Shown here: positions 56,294-64,000 of the stretch, piece after piece
Numbering within the stretch: position 1 is the first letter of the stretch
How the letters are laid out: every line of letters begins with the position of its first letter
Source: Dictyobacter aurantiacus
GTDB lineage: Bacteria; Chloroflexota; Ktedonobacteria; Ktedonobacterales; Ktedonobacteraceae
Reading direction: 5' to 3'
DNA: 64,000 bases
NCBI RefSeq assembly: GCF_003967515.1
Contig: NZ_BIFQ01000001.1
Location: 186,001 to 250,000, forward strand
The notes under the pieces: generated by a model
Seen by the model: only the letters and a program-made list of their open reading frames with translations
What the model was told of the DNA's origin: nothing
Database searches by the model: none
Program-made: the position numbers and the translations under genes

Positions 56294-56992
56294 ATGAATG
56301 TCGCCACACCCATTTATACTGGACCACAACCTGGCTCTCCCGAACAAGTCCAGGCAATCATTACTGAGCTACGTCGTCTCTATCCTGAAGCAACTTGCTC
56401 GCTGAATTTTTCAAATCCACTGGAGCTGTTGATTGCGACCCAGCTCTCAGCTCAATGTACTGATGAGCGAGTCAATATTGTCACCGCCAGGCTGTTTAAG
56501 AAATATACCAGTGTTGAAGCCTTTGCCGGTGCCTCTCAGGAGGAGCTTGAACAGGATATCCGGTCCACGGGTTTTTATCGCAATAAAGCGAAAAATATTC
56601 GTGCAACCTGCCAGCGTTTGATTACCGCCTATGATGGCAACGTTCCGCGCACTATGGAGGATCTGTTGACGCTACCAGGAGTGGCGCGCAAAACCGCCAA
56701 CGTCGTGCTGGGCAATGCCTTTGGGATTGTAGTTGGTTTCGTTGTTGATACTCACGTGGGACGCCTGGCACGGCGCTTTGGCTGGACAACAAGCACTGAT
56801 CCAGTCAAGGTTGAACAAGAGCTCATGCTGATTGTGCCAGAAAAAGACTGGCTCGATCTTTCACATCTCCTTATCTTCCATGGACGCGCCATCTGCGATG
56901 CCCGTAAACCCTTATGCGAGCGGTGCTCACTTGCCCACCTTTGTCCTTCAGCTTTTAAAGCAACGCCAATACGCGGCGCTAAGCCCAGCTAG
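56294..56992 (+). CDS. nth: Endonuclease III
   Basis: A 232-residue base-excision repair enzyme that removes oxidised pyrimidines and cuts at the AP site. The helix-hairpin-helix LPGVARKTANVVLGNAFG holds catalytic Lys133; the catalytic Asp152 lies in VVDTHVGRL. The 4Fe-4S loop has Cys201, Cys208, Cys211 and Cys217 (C-x6-C-x2-C-x5-C). The start follows the family and the stop of the preceding gene; an open frame further upstream overlaps that gene and is not coding. Its own ribosome-binding site is weak, consistent with translational coupling. Confidence 0.95.
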   Translation: MNVATPIYTGPQPGSPEQVQAIITELRRLYPEATCSLNFSNPLELLIATQLSAQCTDERVNIVTARLFKKYTSVEAFAGASQEELEQDIRSTGFYRNKAKNIRATCQRLITAYDGNVPRTMEDLLTLPGVARKTANVVLGNAFGIVVGFVVDTHVGRLARRFGWTTSTDPVKVEQELMLIVPEKDWLDLSHLLIFHGRAICDARKPLCERCSLAHLCPSAFKATPIRGAKPS

Positions 56993-57203
56993 ATACCAAA
57001 TGAAGAAAAGGTAGACTGATTAAAATTGTATAAATATAATTAGTACTTCTTTACTTTTTCCAATAAGGGGTAGACAAGTAGTGTATAATAGAAAAACGCC
57101 GTAGGTGCGTGATTGCTTAGAGTAGATTGCCTATTGGAAGCAGCGCGATAGCGAGCGTTTAATTACAACACTGGGGTATTACCCCGAGAATTGAGAATGT
57201 GAA

Positions 57204-57560
57204 ATGTCATATACCGATCAAATCCTTAACTGTCGCGATTGCAACCAGGAATTTACCTTCACCGCCGGTGAGCAAGAATTTTTTGCTAGCCGTGGCCTGA
57301 CCAATGCCCCCAGTCGCTGCCCATCATGCCGCGCCGCCCGCAAGCAGCAGGGGGGTGGACAGAGCCGTGGTGGTTACAGCCGCGGTGGCAATGGTGGTTA
57401 CCGCAGCGAGCCACGCCAGATGTATACCGCTATCTGTGCCGGTTGTGGCAATGAGGCTCAGGTACCTTTCCAACCACGCGAAGATCGCCCTGTCTATTGC
57501 AGCGATTGCTTCCAGAACCAGCGCGATAGCCGCTCGAGCGGCCGAGGCGCCCGCTGGTAA
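57204..57560 (+). CDS. Two-zinc-ribbon protein with RGG-rich linker
   Basis: A 118-residue protein. N-terminal zinc-ribbon: LNCRDCNQEFTFTAGEQEFFASRGLTNAPSRCPSCRAARK (about 8-47). The middle is a Gly/Arg/Ser/Tyr-rich stretch with RGG repeats (50-70), often RNA-binding. The second ribbon reads CAGCGNEAQVPFQPREDRPVYCSDCF (about 78-103). This combination is well known in Chloroflexota and some other bacteria as a 'zinc-ribbon domain' protein of unknown role, sometimes expressed like cold-shock proteins. The leader is long (a TATAAT lies at about 57082), and GAGAATGTGAA is a weak start site. Arg-rich end. Confidence 0.8.
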   Translation: MSYTDQILNCRDCNQEFTFTAGEQEFFASRGLTNAPSRCPSCRAARKQQGGGQSRGGYSRGGNGGYRSEPRQMYTAICAGCGNEAQVPFQPREDRPVYCSDCFQNQRDSRSSGRGARW

Positions 57561-57607
57561 TCTGTAACCAGTTCGCTGGTACACACAGATAATACTTGTA
57601 TGGAAAC

Positions 57608-57664
57608 GGCCCAACTTGTAAGTGCGACACGCAGACGTCTGCCAGTGCGCTTAACAGTTGGGCC
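57608..57664 (+). terminator. Long imperfect stem-loop after the zinc-ribbon gene
   Basis: GGCCCAACT (57608-57616) pairs with AGTTGGGCC (57656-57664); further imperfect pairing leads to a central GCAGACGTCTGC dyad. It lies about 47 bases beyond the stop. Confidence 0.55.
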
Positions 57665-57839
57665 ATTTATGTAACTCATTTATGTGCTCGTCTAGCTGCT
57701 CCTCTCGTTACCAGTTTCCACATAGATAAAGAGTCAGTAGGTCAGGCAAGAGCGGATGACTATTCAATAGCACATACTGCTATGTATTTTCCTCACTCAG
57801 CGTACACCGGCCATATTTGTAGAGCAGGAAGGATGCTTC

Positions 57840-58244
57840 ATGAAAACCAGCAACCAATCTCGCAATTTCACTAAACAGGTTCAGACAGATTTACTTGCAC
57901 TCAGTGATGCTGATTTAGCCATTACAATTCATCAATGGATGGGTGGTAAAAATCTGGATGCATCGGTATTGAATGTTGCCGAAGATACATGCCTTGCTCT
58001 GGGATATACCCGCGTATCCACTGATTCCGCAACGGAGGTCAGTTGGCTGGCCCCTTCTTCCATACAGTTACGCGCGTTGCTTACAGCGATGGATATCAAT
58101 CAATTTGCGCACCACGTTATCCCCCTGGCCTTCCAATCTCTGCATACGATCTACCCTGAGTGGTATGAAGGGGTAACTTTTAATGCTCATCTGGCCAATT
58201 ATTTACGCCGGCTACGCGCCTCCAGGACCACCCAGAATGCTTAA
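57840..58244 (+). CDS. Unrecognised 134-residue protein
   Basis: A soluble, mixed alpha/beta protein: QVQTDLLALSDADLAITIHQWMGGKNLDASVLNVAEDTCLALGYTRVS at the start, FNAHLANYLRRLRASR at the end. No motif, signal or membrane segment is seen. GGAAGGATG about 6 bases before the ATG and ordinary codon use support a real gene. Convergent with the lipid kinase gene, with a terminator between. Confidence 0.65.
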   Translation: MKTSNQSRNFTKQVQTDLLALSDADLAITIHQWMGGKNLDASVLNVAEDTCLALGYTRVSTDSATEVSWLAPSSIQLRALLTAMDINQFAHHVIPLAFQSLHTIYPEWYEGVTFNAHLANYLRRLRASRTTQNA

Positions 58245-58251
58245 TTCAAGG

Positions 58252-58288
58252 AAAAGGAGGCTATTCGTGCCAGGATAGCTCCCTTTTT
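58252..58288 (+). terminator. Intrinsic terminator between convergent genes
   Basis: AAAAGGAGGCTAT (58252-58264) pairs imperfectly with ATAGCTCCCTTTT (58275-58287), with a T5 run at the right edge. Confidence 0.65.
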
Positions 58289-58295
58289 GCTGCAT

Positions 58296-59210
58296 CTACA
58301 GACGTATCCATAAAGCACCCGGCAAAATGACTGCATCAGCTACAGTTACGCTTGCATCTTCTCCGTCGGCCTGCAACGTAACAGGCCGCTTACTCTCAAT
58401 ATGGATGGATCGCGCTCGATAAAAAGTGACTTCCGGTTCGTTTACGTGTTTGCCCTGCTTGACGCCTGGAAAGATCTGGAGCACACGCCAGAGTGGGGTG
58501 TAATCGACGATGCAGACATCGAGCAGACCATCTGTATAATCGGCCCGGGGATTAATCTGAAAGCCTGCACCGTAAGCTGGTCCATTGGTTACAGCGATCA
58601 GGACATAGCGTTTCTCAGTCGTCTGCTCAACAATTCCATCATCCAGGCGAAAAGTCAACCATGGACAACGATTGAAACCAAAGATAAGCTGCCTCAGCGC
58701 CGCCACATAGTACAGTCCCGCCCCACTCATCAAAGGGATATTCTTCATACGATTGGTAAGCGCGCCAATCTCAGCATCCATTCCGATGCTAAAGCCGTTG
58801 GCAAAATAGGTGTCATTCACGCGACCCGCATCGACATCGGTCAGACGACCATTGAGCGCACGTTCAATTGCCGCCTCTGGCTGACGCGGGAGCTTTAACG
58901 TATTACAGGCAAAGTCATTGCCAGAGCCAGCTGCTACAATACCCAGAGGCACACGGCGACCAGCGGTTAGCAATCCATTTACAACTTCATGAACGGTACC
59001 GTCTCCACCTACAACAATAACCTCCCGATTGGCCATCGCGGCTTGCTGTGCCAGATCTTTAGCCTCGCCGGGTCGGCGCGTCTCGCTATAATCGATGCGC
59101 TGCTGATCCCGATGGCGCTGTAACAAGCCGCGATATACCTTCATATTGCCCCGATTGGCAGCCGGATTCAAAATAACAAGAGGTTTCCCTACGGGAGCCG
59201 ATGTCGCCAT
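58296..59210 (-). CDS. YegS/DgkB-type lipid kinase
   Basis: A 304-residue diacylglycerol-kinase-fold protein. The conserved VVGGDGTVHEVVNGL (GGDGT at 68-72), LGIVAAGSGNDFACNTL near 91 and DGLLDVCIVDY near 245 are all present. It should phosphorylate diacylglycerol or a similar lipid with ATP at the membrane. ATG 59210 follows AAGGAG by 8 bases; an earlier ATG lacks a site. Lone gene; the exact lipid is unknown. Confidence 0.9.
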   Translation of the reverse strand: MATSAPVGKPLVILNPAANRGNMKVYRGLLQRHRDQQRIDYSETRRPGEAKDLAQQAAMANREVIVVGGDGTVHEVVNGLLTAGRRVPLGIVAAGSGNDFACNTLKLPRQPEAAIERALNGRLTDVDAGRVNDTYFANGFSIGMDAEIGALTNRMKNIPLMSGAGLYYVAALRQLIFGFNRCPWLTFRLDDGIVEQTTEKRYVLIAVTNGPAYGAGFQINPRADYTDGLLDVCIVDYTPLWRVLQIFPGVKQGKHVNEPEVTFYRARSIHIESKRPVTLQADGEDASVTVADAVILPGALWIRL

Positions 59211-59350
59211 GGCAACAACTCCTTCTAAACTGAGATACAATGCCAGCCATTGTAACATCTTCGTTCGTTGACAGCAATGCTCACTCGCTTACTACATCTG
59301 CCTGAGATTCAGACCCCTGTTACGCTTTCTACGACTGCCTGCGACAATGG

Positions 59351-59674
59351 CTAATCCAGGTGAAAAACTTCTTCTAATTCCAGCATAGCCTGATCGGCAT
59401 GCAGGCCGGGAGTAATCTGGAAGAAGCCATCCATGTACGTTTGCCAGCGTGTATTGATCTCTTCTTGATCCATTCCCTTCAATACAGCCGCGAAGCTATC
59501 CTCAACCTCGACGTAACCAAATATCGTACCATCCTCGCGCATGAACAGGGAATAATTGTGCCAGCCGTTGCGACGCAGTGCCTCTTGCATCTCCGGCCAG
59601 ACTGCGCGGTGCCGTTCGCGATACTCCTGGATCTTTTCGGGTTTAACTTTCAATAAAAATCCAACACGTTTCAT
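59351..59674 (-). CDS. rhaM: L-rhamnose mutarotase-like protein
   Basis: A 107-residue single-domain protein (dimeric alpha-beta barrel). MKRVGFLLKVKPEKIQEYRERHRAVWPEMQEALRRNGWHNYSLF includes the catalytic His22 and Tyr residue positions of RhaM, and the middle continues MREDGTIFGYVEV and MDQEEINTRWQTYMDGFF. Interconverts anomers of L-rhamnose or a similar deoxysugar. ATG 59674 follows AAGGAG by 7 bases. It lies 19 bases after the lactonase-like gene, in the same operon. Confidence 0.9.
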   Translation of the reverse strand: MKRVGFLLKVKPEKIQEYRERHRAVWPEMQEALRRNGWHNYSLFMREDGTIFGYVEVEDSFAAVLKGMDQEEINTRWQTYMDGFFQITPGLHADQAMLELEEVFHLD

Positions 59675-59693
59675 AATACAGCTCCTTCTATAA

Positions 59694-60548
59694 CTAGAGA
59701 CGATAGAATTTTCGTGCATTGTCAACCCAGAGCTTGCGCCGGGCAGTGGGAGAAAGACGTGAGGTCAAAGCATCCAGGGTTTCAACCCAACGCGGATAGC
59801 TGGTGGCCTGTAAAGCCACCGGCCAGTCACTACCGTAGAGGATGCGGTCCTCTCCAAAGGAGGAAATAACGTGACCCACATAGGGCGCCAGGTCCTCAAG
59901 GGTCCAGTGTTCTGGATCAGCTTCCGTGACCAGTCCACTGATCTTGCAGACGATGTTAGGATGCGCCGCCAGGGCTTCGATATGCTGCCGCCATGGATCT
60001 AATAGATGACCTTTGATGTCGGGCTTGGCGATGTGGTCAAGGATGAATGCGGTATCGGGACAACGATGAACCAGTTCGACCGCGCTCTCTAATTGTGTAT
60101 GGCGCACGCAGATATCAAAAGAGAGTCCATACTCGGACAGGATCTGAACACCACGAATGAAGTCGGGCCTCAAGCAGTACGCATGGTCCTGTTCACCTTG
60201 TAACAGCCGCCGCACGCCTTTGATCAGGGGACTGATGCTGACCAGTTCGTCAAGGTAAGATCGAACACGCTCACCATTTTCGACCGGGGCATACGCAACG
60301 ATCGCACGCAAACGAGGATCTTGTCTGGCCTGCTCAACTACCCATCTTGGTTCGATCAAGGTGTAGTGCGGATCAATATCTACTTCAATGTAAACCATCC
60401 CCTCGATATCTATCCCCTCTGTCTGCTGATGATATTCGGGGAGCGCATAGCGACGATTTAATAGTGCATTCTCGTCTAACCAGCTCATGCGAAAGCGTTC
60501 GGGGTCCCACAGATGGACGTGGGTATCAATGATCGGGAAGTCAGGCAT
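59694..60548 (-). CDS. Amidohydrolase family lactonase-like protein (COG3618 type)
   Basis: A 284-residue TIM-barrel metal hydrolase. DTHVHLWDPERFRMSWL at the start holds the HxH metal motif; AFILDHIAKPDI and ILYGSDWPVA are the other conserved sites (metal Asp in GSDWP). The family includes L-rhamnono- and L-fuconolactonases. Immediately followed by rhaM, which strongly suggests an L-rhamnose, L-fucose or related sugar lactone as substrate. The dehydrogenase and dehydratase that would complete such a route are not in the window. Confidence 0.85.
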   Translation of the reverse strand: MPDFPIIDTHVHLWDPERFRMSWLDENALLNRRYALPEYHQQTEGIDIEGMVYIEVDIDPHYTLIEPRWVVEQARQDPRLRAIVAYAPVENGERVRSYLDELVSISPLIKGVRRLLQGEQDHAYCLRPDFIRGVQILSEYGLSFDICVRHTQLESAVELVHRCPDTAFILDHIAKPDIKGHLLDPWRQHIEALAAHPNIVCKISGLVTEADPEHWTLEDLAPYVGHVISSFGEDRILYGSDWPVALQATSYPRWVETLDALTSRLSPTARRKLWVDNARKFYRL

Positions 60549-60641
60549 ATGTATGATACTACCTTTCTACTGGCAACGCTGCGTTAAAGGTATAATTTCA
60601 TATCTGCTATTACGTAATAGCATTCACTTCATAACATACCA

Positions 60642-60685
60642 GGCGGAGTGAATGGTGATTCCCAGGCATCACCATTCACTCCGCC
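60642..60685 (-). terminator. Perfect 18-bp palindrome after comM
   Basis: GGCGGAGTGAATGGTGAT (60642-60659) pairs perfectly with 60668-60685 around an 8-base loop, 33 bases after the comM stop. No T-run. Confidence 0.65.
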
Positions 60686-60717
60686 TTCGACAGACATAGC
60701 CATCCATACCCGGACGC

Positions 60718-62247
60718 TTACAGGCGGATTTTGGGGCGATATTGAATGGCTTCGGCAACGTGATTGGCGGCGATAATATCACATTCAGCCAGGTCAGCAA
60801 TCGTACGGGCCAGCTTGAGAACGCGGTGAAACGCGCGTGCAGAGAGGTGAAGCTGCTGCATCGCCGCCTTCAACAGTTTCTCGCCACCAGTGTCTACATC
60901 ACAGAAACTGCGCACCTCTGCTGGCCCCATCTCCGCGTTACAGGTGAGGCTGGTACCTTTCAAGCGATGCAGCTGCCGTTCACGCGCCTGCTGAACACGA
61001 GCCTGAATCGTAGCCGATGATTCGGCGTTACGCTTGTCGGCCAGCTTTTCATAGTCGACGCGTGGCACTTCAATGTGAATGTCGATGCGATCGAGCAGCG
61101 GTCCGCTGATGCGCTTCTGATAGCGAGCAATCGCGGTGGCCGAACACGTGCATTCGCGCACAGGATCCCCGTAAAAGCCACAGGGACAGGGGTTCATGGC
61201 GGCCACCAGCATGAAGTTGGCGGGATAAGTGATGCTGCCATGCGCCCGCGAGATGGTGACGATCTTGTCTTCCAATGGCTGACGCAGTACCTCCAGAACG
61301 TTTTGACCAAACTCGGGTAATTCATCCAGAAAGAGTACGCCACGATGGGCCAGGCTAATCTCTCCCGGCCGGGGGATACGGCCCCCGCCAACCAGTCCGG
61401 CATGACTGATGGTATGATGCGGCGCACGGAATGATCGTTGACGAATAAGCGGCACGTCGGAAGAGAGCATACCACTAACGCTATAGATCTTGGTCACCTC
61501 TAGAGCCTCTTCAATCAGCATACGCGGCAGAATCGAAGGTACAGCACGCGCCAGCAGGGTTTTGCCCGAGCCGGGAGGTCCACTCATCAAAAGATTATGT
61601 CCGCCGCTGGCGGCCACTTCCAACGCCCGCTTTACATGCTCCTGCCCACGGATCGCTGACATTTCCTGACCTGTATGAAGCTCACTATCATGGTCAAGCA
61701 GGCTGCTATCAGGGGTATATTGTTGAATCCTGGTGACGCCGTTTAAGTGTTCGATGAGTTGATATAACGTTTCAACAGGATAGACCTCGATCCCCTCAAC
61801 CAGCGTGGCTTCTAAGGCGTCGACGGCTGGCACAAAAACAGTTTTGACATGCCGCTCACGGGCCAGAGCGACCATTGGCAGCACACCGTTGGTGTGTCGT
61901 ACACTGCCATCCAGAGAAAGCTCTCCCAGAAACAGGGCGTTATGGATTAATTCACCATCCGCTATCTGCTCCGAGGCGATCAAAATGCCGATCGCGATCG
62001 GCAAATCATACACCGGACCCTCTTTACGCAGGTCAGCGGGCGCGAGATTGACAGTAATACGCTTGAAAGGAAAGCTACAATTGCTGTTTTTAATCGCGGA
62101 CCGCACGCGATCCTTGGCTTCGTTCACGGCCGCATCAGGCAACCCAACAATTGTGAAAGCGCTCATTCCGGTCGCCAGGTCCACCTCAACTTCAATCAGA
62201 GCCCCTTCCAGCCCTACCACTGCACAGCTACGAGCCATTGACAACAT
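60718..62247 (-). CDS. comM: YifB/ComM-like Mg-chelatase-type AAA ATPase
   Basis: A 509-residue protein. N-terminal Lon-like domain (about 1-170: [41 protein letters not shown]), then an AAA+ domain with Walker [13 protein letters not shown] near 223, Walker [11 protein letters not shown] near 300 and a four-Cys segment [19 protein letters not shown]. The C-terminal Mg-chelatase-like tail ends [18 protein letters not shown]. ComM is a hexameric helicase that extends branch migration during natural transformation and recombination. GAGG 11 bases before the ATG. No other competence gene is near. Confidence 0.93.
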   Translation of the reverse strand: MLSMARSCAVVGLEGALIEVEVDLATGMSAFTIVGLPDAAVNEAKDRVRSAIKNSNCSFPFKRITVNLAPADLRKEGPVYDLPIAIGILIASEQIADGELIHNALFLGELSLDGSVRHTNGVLPMVALARERHVKTVFVPAVDALEATLVEGIEVYPVETLYQLIEHLNGVTRIQQYTPDSSLLDHDSELHTGQEMSAIRGQEHVKRALEVAASGGHNLLMSGPPGSGKTLLARAVPSILPRMLIEEALEVTKIYSVSGMLSSDVPLIRQRSFRAPHHTISHAGLVGGGRIPRPGEISLAHRGVLFLDELPEFGQNVLEVLRQPLEDKIVTISRAHGSITYPANFMLVAAMNPCPCGFYGDPVRECTCSATAIARYQKRISGPLLDRIDIHIEVPRVDYEKLADKRNAESSATIQARVQQARERQLHRLKGTSLTCNAEMGPAEVRSFCDVDTGGEKLLKAAMQQLHLSARAFHRVLKLARTIADLAECDIIAANHVAEAIQYRPKIRL

Positions 62248-62350
62248 ATCTCGTAGGTCCTCCTCTATGTGGTTTTTCTCTCTCTATTAATGCGCATTAT
62301 GTACAGGCAAAGAGGAAATTGCAAGAGATTTCAGTATCCGTGGCCCTTTA

Positions 62351-63514
62351 TCACAAGCGCCACCACTGCTGATAACGTGTGAGCGCACGCTGAAGCGCCT
62401 GCCGGGTATCATGACTGAAGATCGTCTGGCAGGTCTTGAGCTCAGGAGCGGTATCGTATAGGTCAATAATACCAGTATCCGCACCCATCAGGGCCTCAAC
62501 CGTGGCCGCTGAGCAGTAGGGGGCGTAAGGTGCACTATACCCACCTTCAGTCAGCACAACGAGATGCCCTTCACAGACTTCAGTAGCCAGTTTGACCGTC
62601 ATTGTAGCCAGATCGCGATACCCATCCATGGTCATCATCATTTGTGCCAGCGGATCCAGCCAACAGGCGTCCTGGCCGGCAGAAATCAGGATCAGTTGTG
62701 GCTGATACTGACGTCCAATCGGGAGAATAATGCGTTCAAAGGCGGCACGATAACCACGATCACCGGTGCCAGGTGGCAGGGGAATATTAATAGTATAACC
62801 TTCCCCGGCACCACAACCTACCTGCTCTAAGGTTCCGCTATTCTCAGGAAACCAGTCCTGCTGGTGCAGCGAGACAAACAGCACGCCGGCATCTTCATAA
62901 AAAGCATCCTGCGTGCCGTTACCGTGATGCACATCCCAGTCGATAATCATGATGCGCTCCAACCCATAGACACGTCGGGCATAGTGCGCGGCCACCACCA
63001 CGTTGTTAAAGATACAGAATCCCATTGCCTGGTTGCTGGTGGCGTGGTGACCTGGTGGGCGCAAGAGGGCAAACGCGTTCGATACACGTCCTTCCAATAC
63101 GGCCTGAACAGCATTCATGGCTCCTCCGGCCGCGTAAAGAGCAGCTTCCAATGAACCAGGACTCAACACGGTCTCTTCGTCGATCTCCCCCCAGGGCGCG
63201 CGCAGTGGTCCTTGCGTGTTTTCCCTGGCCCATATAGCGATGCCGTCAATGTATTCAGGAGTATGGTAATAGCTCAGTTCAGTGGCGCTGGCGGGACGAG
63301 CTGAAATGCGCTGCATCTGCGCGCTCAGGCCGGCTCCATCTAGAAATTCTCTGCTGCGTTGCGTAATAATCGCCGCGGATGGATGGGGCTGGGGCGAGAG
63401 TTCAAATGTGCCTGTACGCAACCGTACCCTGGCCTCGCTGCCGGTGTCATGCTCAAGAAACCGCTCATCATAGACCAGCCCCGTACGCAACGTCGTTCTA
63501 TCCGTGTCGTCCAT
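62351..63514 (-). CDS. Histone deacetylase family protein (acetylpolyamine/AcuC-like)
   Basis: A 387-residue arginase-fold zinc deacetylase. TGLVYDERFLEHDTG at the start, RPPGHHA (His156-His157), IDWDVHHGNGTQ with Zn ligands Asp194 and His196, and EGGYS with the catalytic Tyr near 325 are intact. The third ligand Asp282 lies in SAGQDACWLDPL, where the usual SAGFDAH is changed at Phe (Gln) and His (Cys). It could deacetylate acetyl-lysine, acetylpolyamines or acetoin-pathway proteins. ATG 63514 is chosen because the conserved opening starts there; an AGAGGG lies 13 bases upstream. Lone gene. Confidence 0.9.
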   Translation of the reverse strand: MDDTDRTTLRTGLVYDERFLEHDTGSEARVRLRTGTFELSPQPHPSAAIITQRSREFLDGAGLSAQMQRISARPASATELSYYHTPEYIDGIAIWARENTQGPLRAPWGEIDEETVLSPGSLEAALYAAGGAMNAVQAVLEGRVSNAFALLRPPGHHATSNQAMGFCIFNNVVVAAHYARRVYGLERIMIIDWDVHHGNGTQDAFYEDAGVLFVSLHQQDWFPENSGTLEQVGCGAGEGYTINIPLPPGTGDRGYRAAFERIILPIGRQYQPQLILISAGQDACWLDPLAQMMMTMDGYRDLATMTVKLATEVCEGHLVVLTEGGYSAPYAPYCSAATVEALMGADTGIIDLYDTAPELKTCQTIFSHDTRQALQRALTRYQQWWRL

Positions 63515-63918
63515 TCTATTCGCTATCCCTCTCAGAAATATAGAACTTGCTCTATCAGATATGATAAATGATCGATCAACCCGGGCATATATCGAAAATG
63601 ATCTGCCACACGTGTTAAGGATAGAGGGTCGGTAATCCATTGCGGGGAGGATGATCAAGGAGTCCTACGCCTGGCTCATTAGCGTGTACATGTTTCCCGA
63701 ACTAGTGTATAATGCGAATGCGGGCTTGAAAGCTGCCCGGGCAAAATAATATTTATTCATACTAAAAAAATCGTCCTGCTTAGCCATACGATGAGCAGTC
63801 TCCTCGTCGGATATTTTATAGACTTACAAACTTACAAGCTACAAATTTACGTTTACATGCACATAACATGCGTGCCTTCAATACGTTACATGGCATAACC
63901 GTGGGTGCGTAGTTCTTG
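63515..63918. other. Intergenic region, no gene seen
   Basis: About 400 AT-rich bases between the deacetylase gene and the possible microgene at the right edge. A TATAAT at 63713 lacks a good -35. A small GC-rich hairpin (GGGC...GCCC near 63723-63741) follows. No gene is called. Confidence 0.4.
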
Positions 63919-63984
63919 TTACATGTTGTTATAACAGCGGACGCACAGCTCAAACAATCGAATACGCCGCTCGGCCGTGGCCAT
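63919..63984 (-). CDS. Possible 21-codon microgene with CxxC
   Basis: On the minus strand AAGGAG lies four bases before an ATG, and a 21-residue frame with the sequence MATAERRIRLFELCVRCYNN ends in Met and TAA at 63919. The ELCVRC pair is a possible metal knuckle. It may be a real small protein, a leader peptide, or chance; the gene it would lead would have to lie downstream toward the deacetylase gene, and none is seen. Confidence 0.3.
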   Translation of the reverse strand: MATAERRIRLFELCVRCYNNM

Positions 63985-64000
63985 TTTGCTCCTTCAGATC

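Overview
The window looks like chromosomal DNA of a Chloroflexota bacterium, most likely of the Ktedonobacteria type. This rests on the mix of genes (HemQ-type heme route, CrtA-like and geranylgeranyl-reductase-like enzymes, FchA beside FolD, DUF4342, many small zinc-ribbon proteins, large GAF/PAS histidine kinases), on moderate GC, and on many long intergenic palindromes. It is inference; no database search was possible. No CRISPR array, tRNA gene, prophage or transposase gene was recognised.

Layout. 1-4.7 kb: the 5' part of an Asp-box lipoprotein gene, a small zinc-ribbon membrane protein, an APC amino-acid permease and a short-form 6-phosphogluconate dehydrogenase. 4.8-8.9 kb (minus): cysteine desulfurase, a CxxC glutaredoxin-like protein, a geranylgeranyl-reductase-family flavoprotein and a CrtA-like heme monooxygenase. 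9-12.7 kb: a stand-alone HhH/PolX-N-like protein, a class IV aminotransferase, an EVE protein, DUF4342 and DinB. 12.8-17.4 kb (minus): a type IIA topoisomerase pair. 17.9-28.8 kb: zinc-ribbon, J-domain and YihY/BrkB proteins, a DUF1464-like protein, a GAF-GAF-PAS-GAF histidine kinase, an acyltransferase-3 membrane enzyme, a disordered protein with a beta-rich tail, and a convergent pair of CoxG/SRPBCC proteins. 29-32.4 kb: RlmI-like methyltransferase and a GH15 glucoamylase/trehalase-like enzyme.

33-39.3 kb (minus) is a heme operon, hemA-hemC-hemD-hemQ-hemL-hemB, tightly packed with overlapping genes and one good sigma70-type promoter. It makes ALA from glutamyl-tRNA and carries it to uroporphyrinogen III; HemQ points to the coproporphyrin-dependent end of the pathway, whose other enzymes must lie elsewhere. 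40-45.8 kb: a small membrane protein, a histidine kinase with an AhpD-like N-terminus, an fchA-folD folate operon and a family 5 solute-binding lipoprotein.

46.1-51.7 kb (minus) is an rRNA operon with 16S and 23S but no 5S and no spacer tRNA. It has tandem promoters, long processing stems around each rRNA, a tandem repeat in the spacer and a classic terminator. 51.7-64 kb: prephenate dehydrogenase, Sfp-type phosphopantetheinyl transferase, an Era-like GTPase, endonuclease III, a two-domain zinc-ribbon protein, a lipid kinase, a rhaM/lactonase-like sugar pair, ComM/YifB and an HDAC-family deacetylase.

The most interesting observations are: FolD lacks the catalytic cyclohydrolase lysine (Ile at 54) while the cyclohydrolase FchA overlaps it by 4 bp; an AhpD-fold domain without its cysteines is fused to a histidine kinase; a dispersed family of palindromic elements shares a GGAT loop; several gene ends carry near-perfect palindromes with arms up to 37 bp; and a zinc-ribbon gene appears recently broken by a stop at codon 5.
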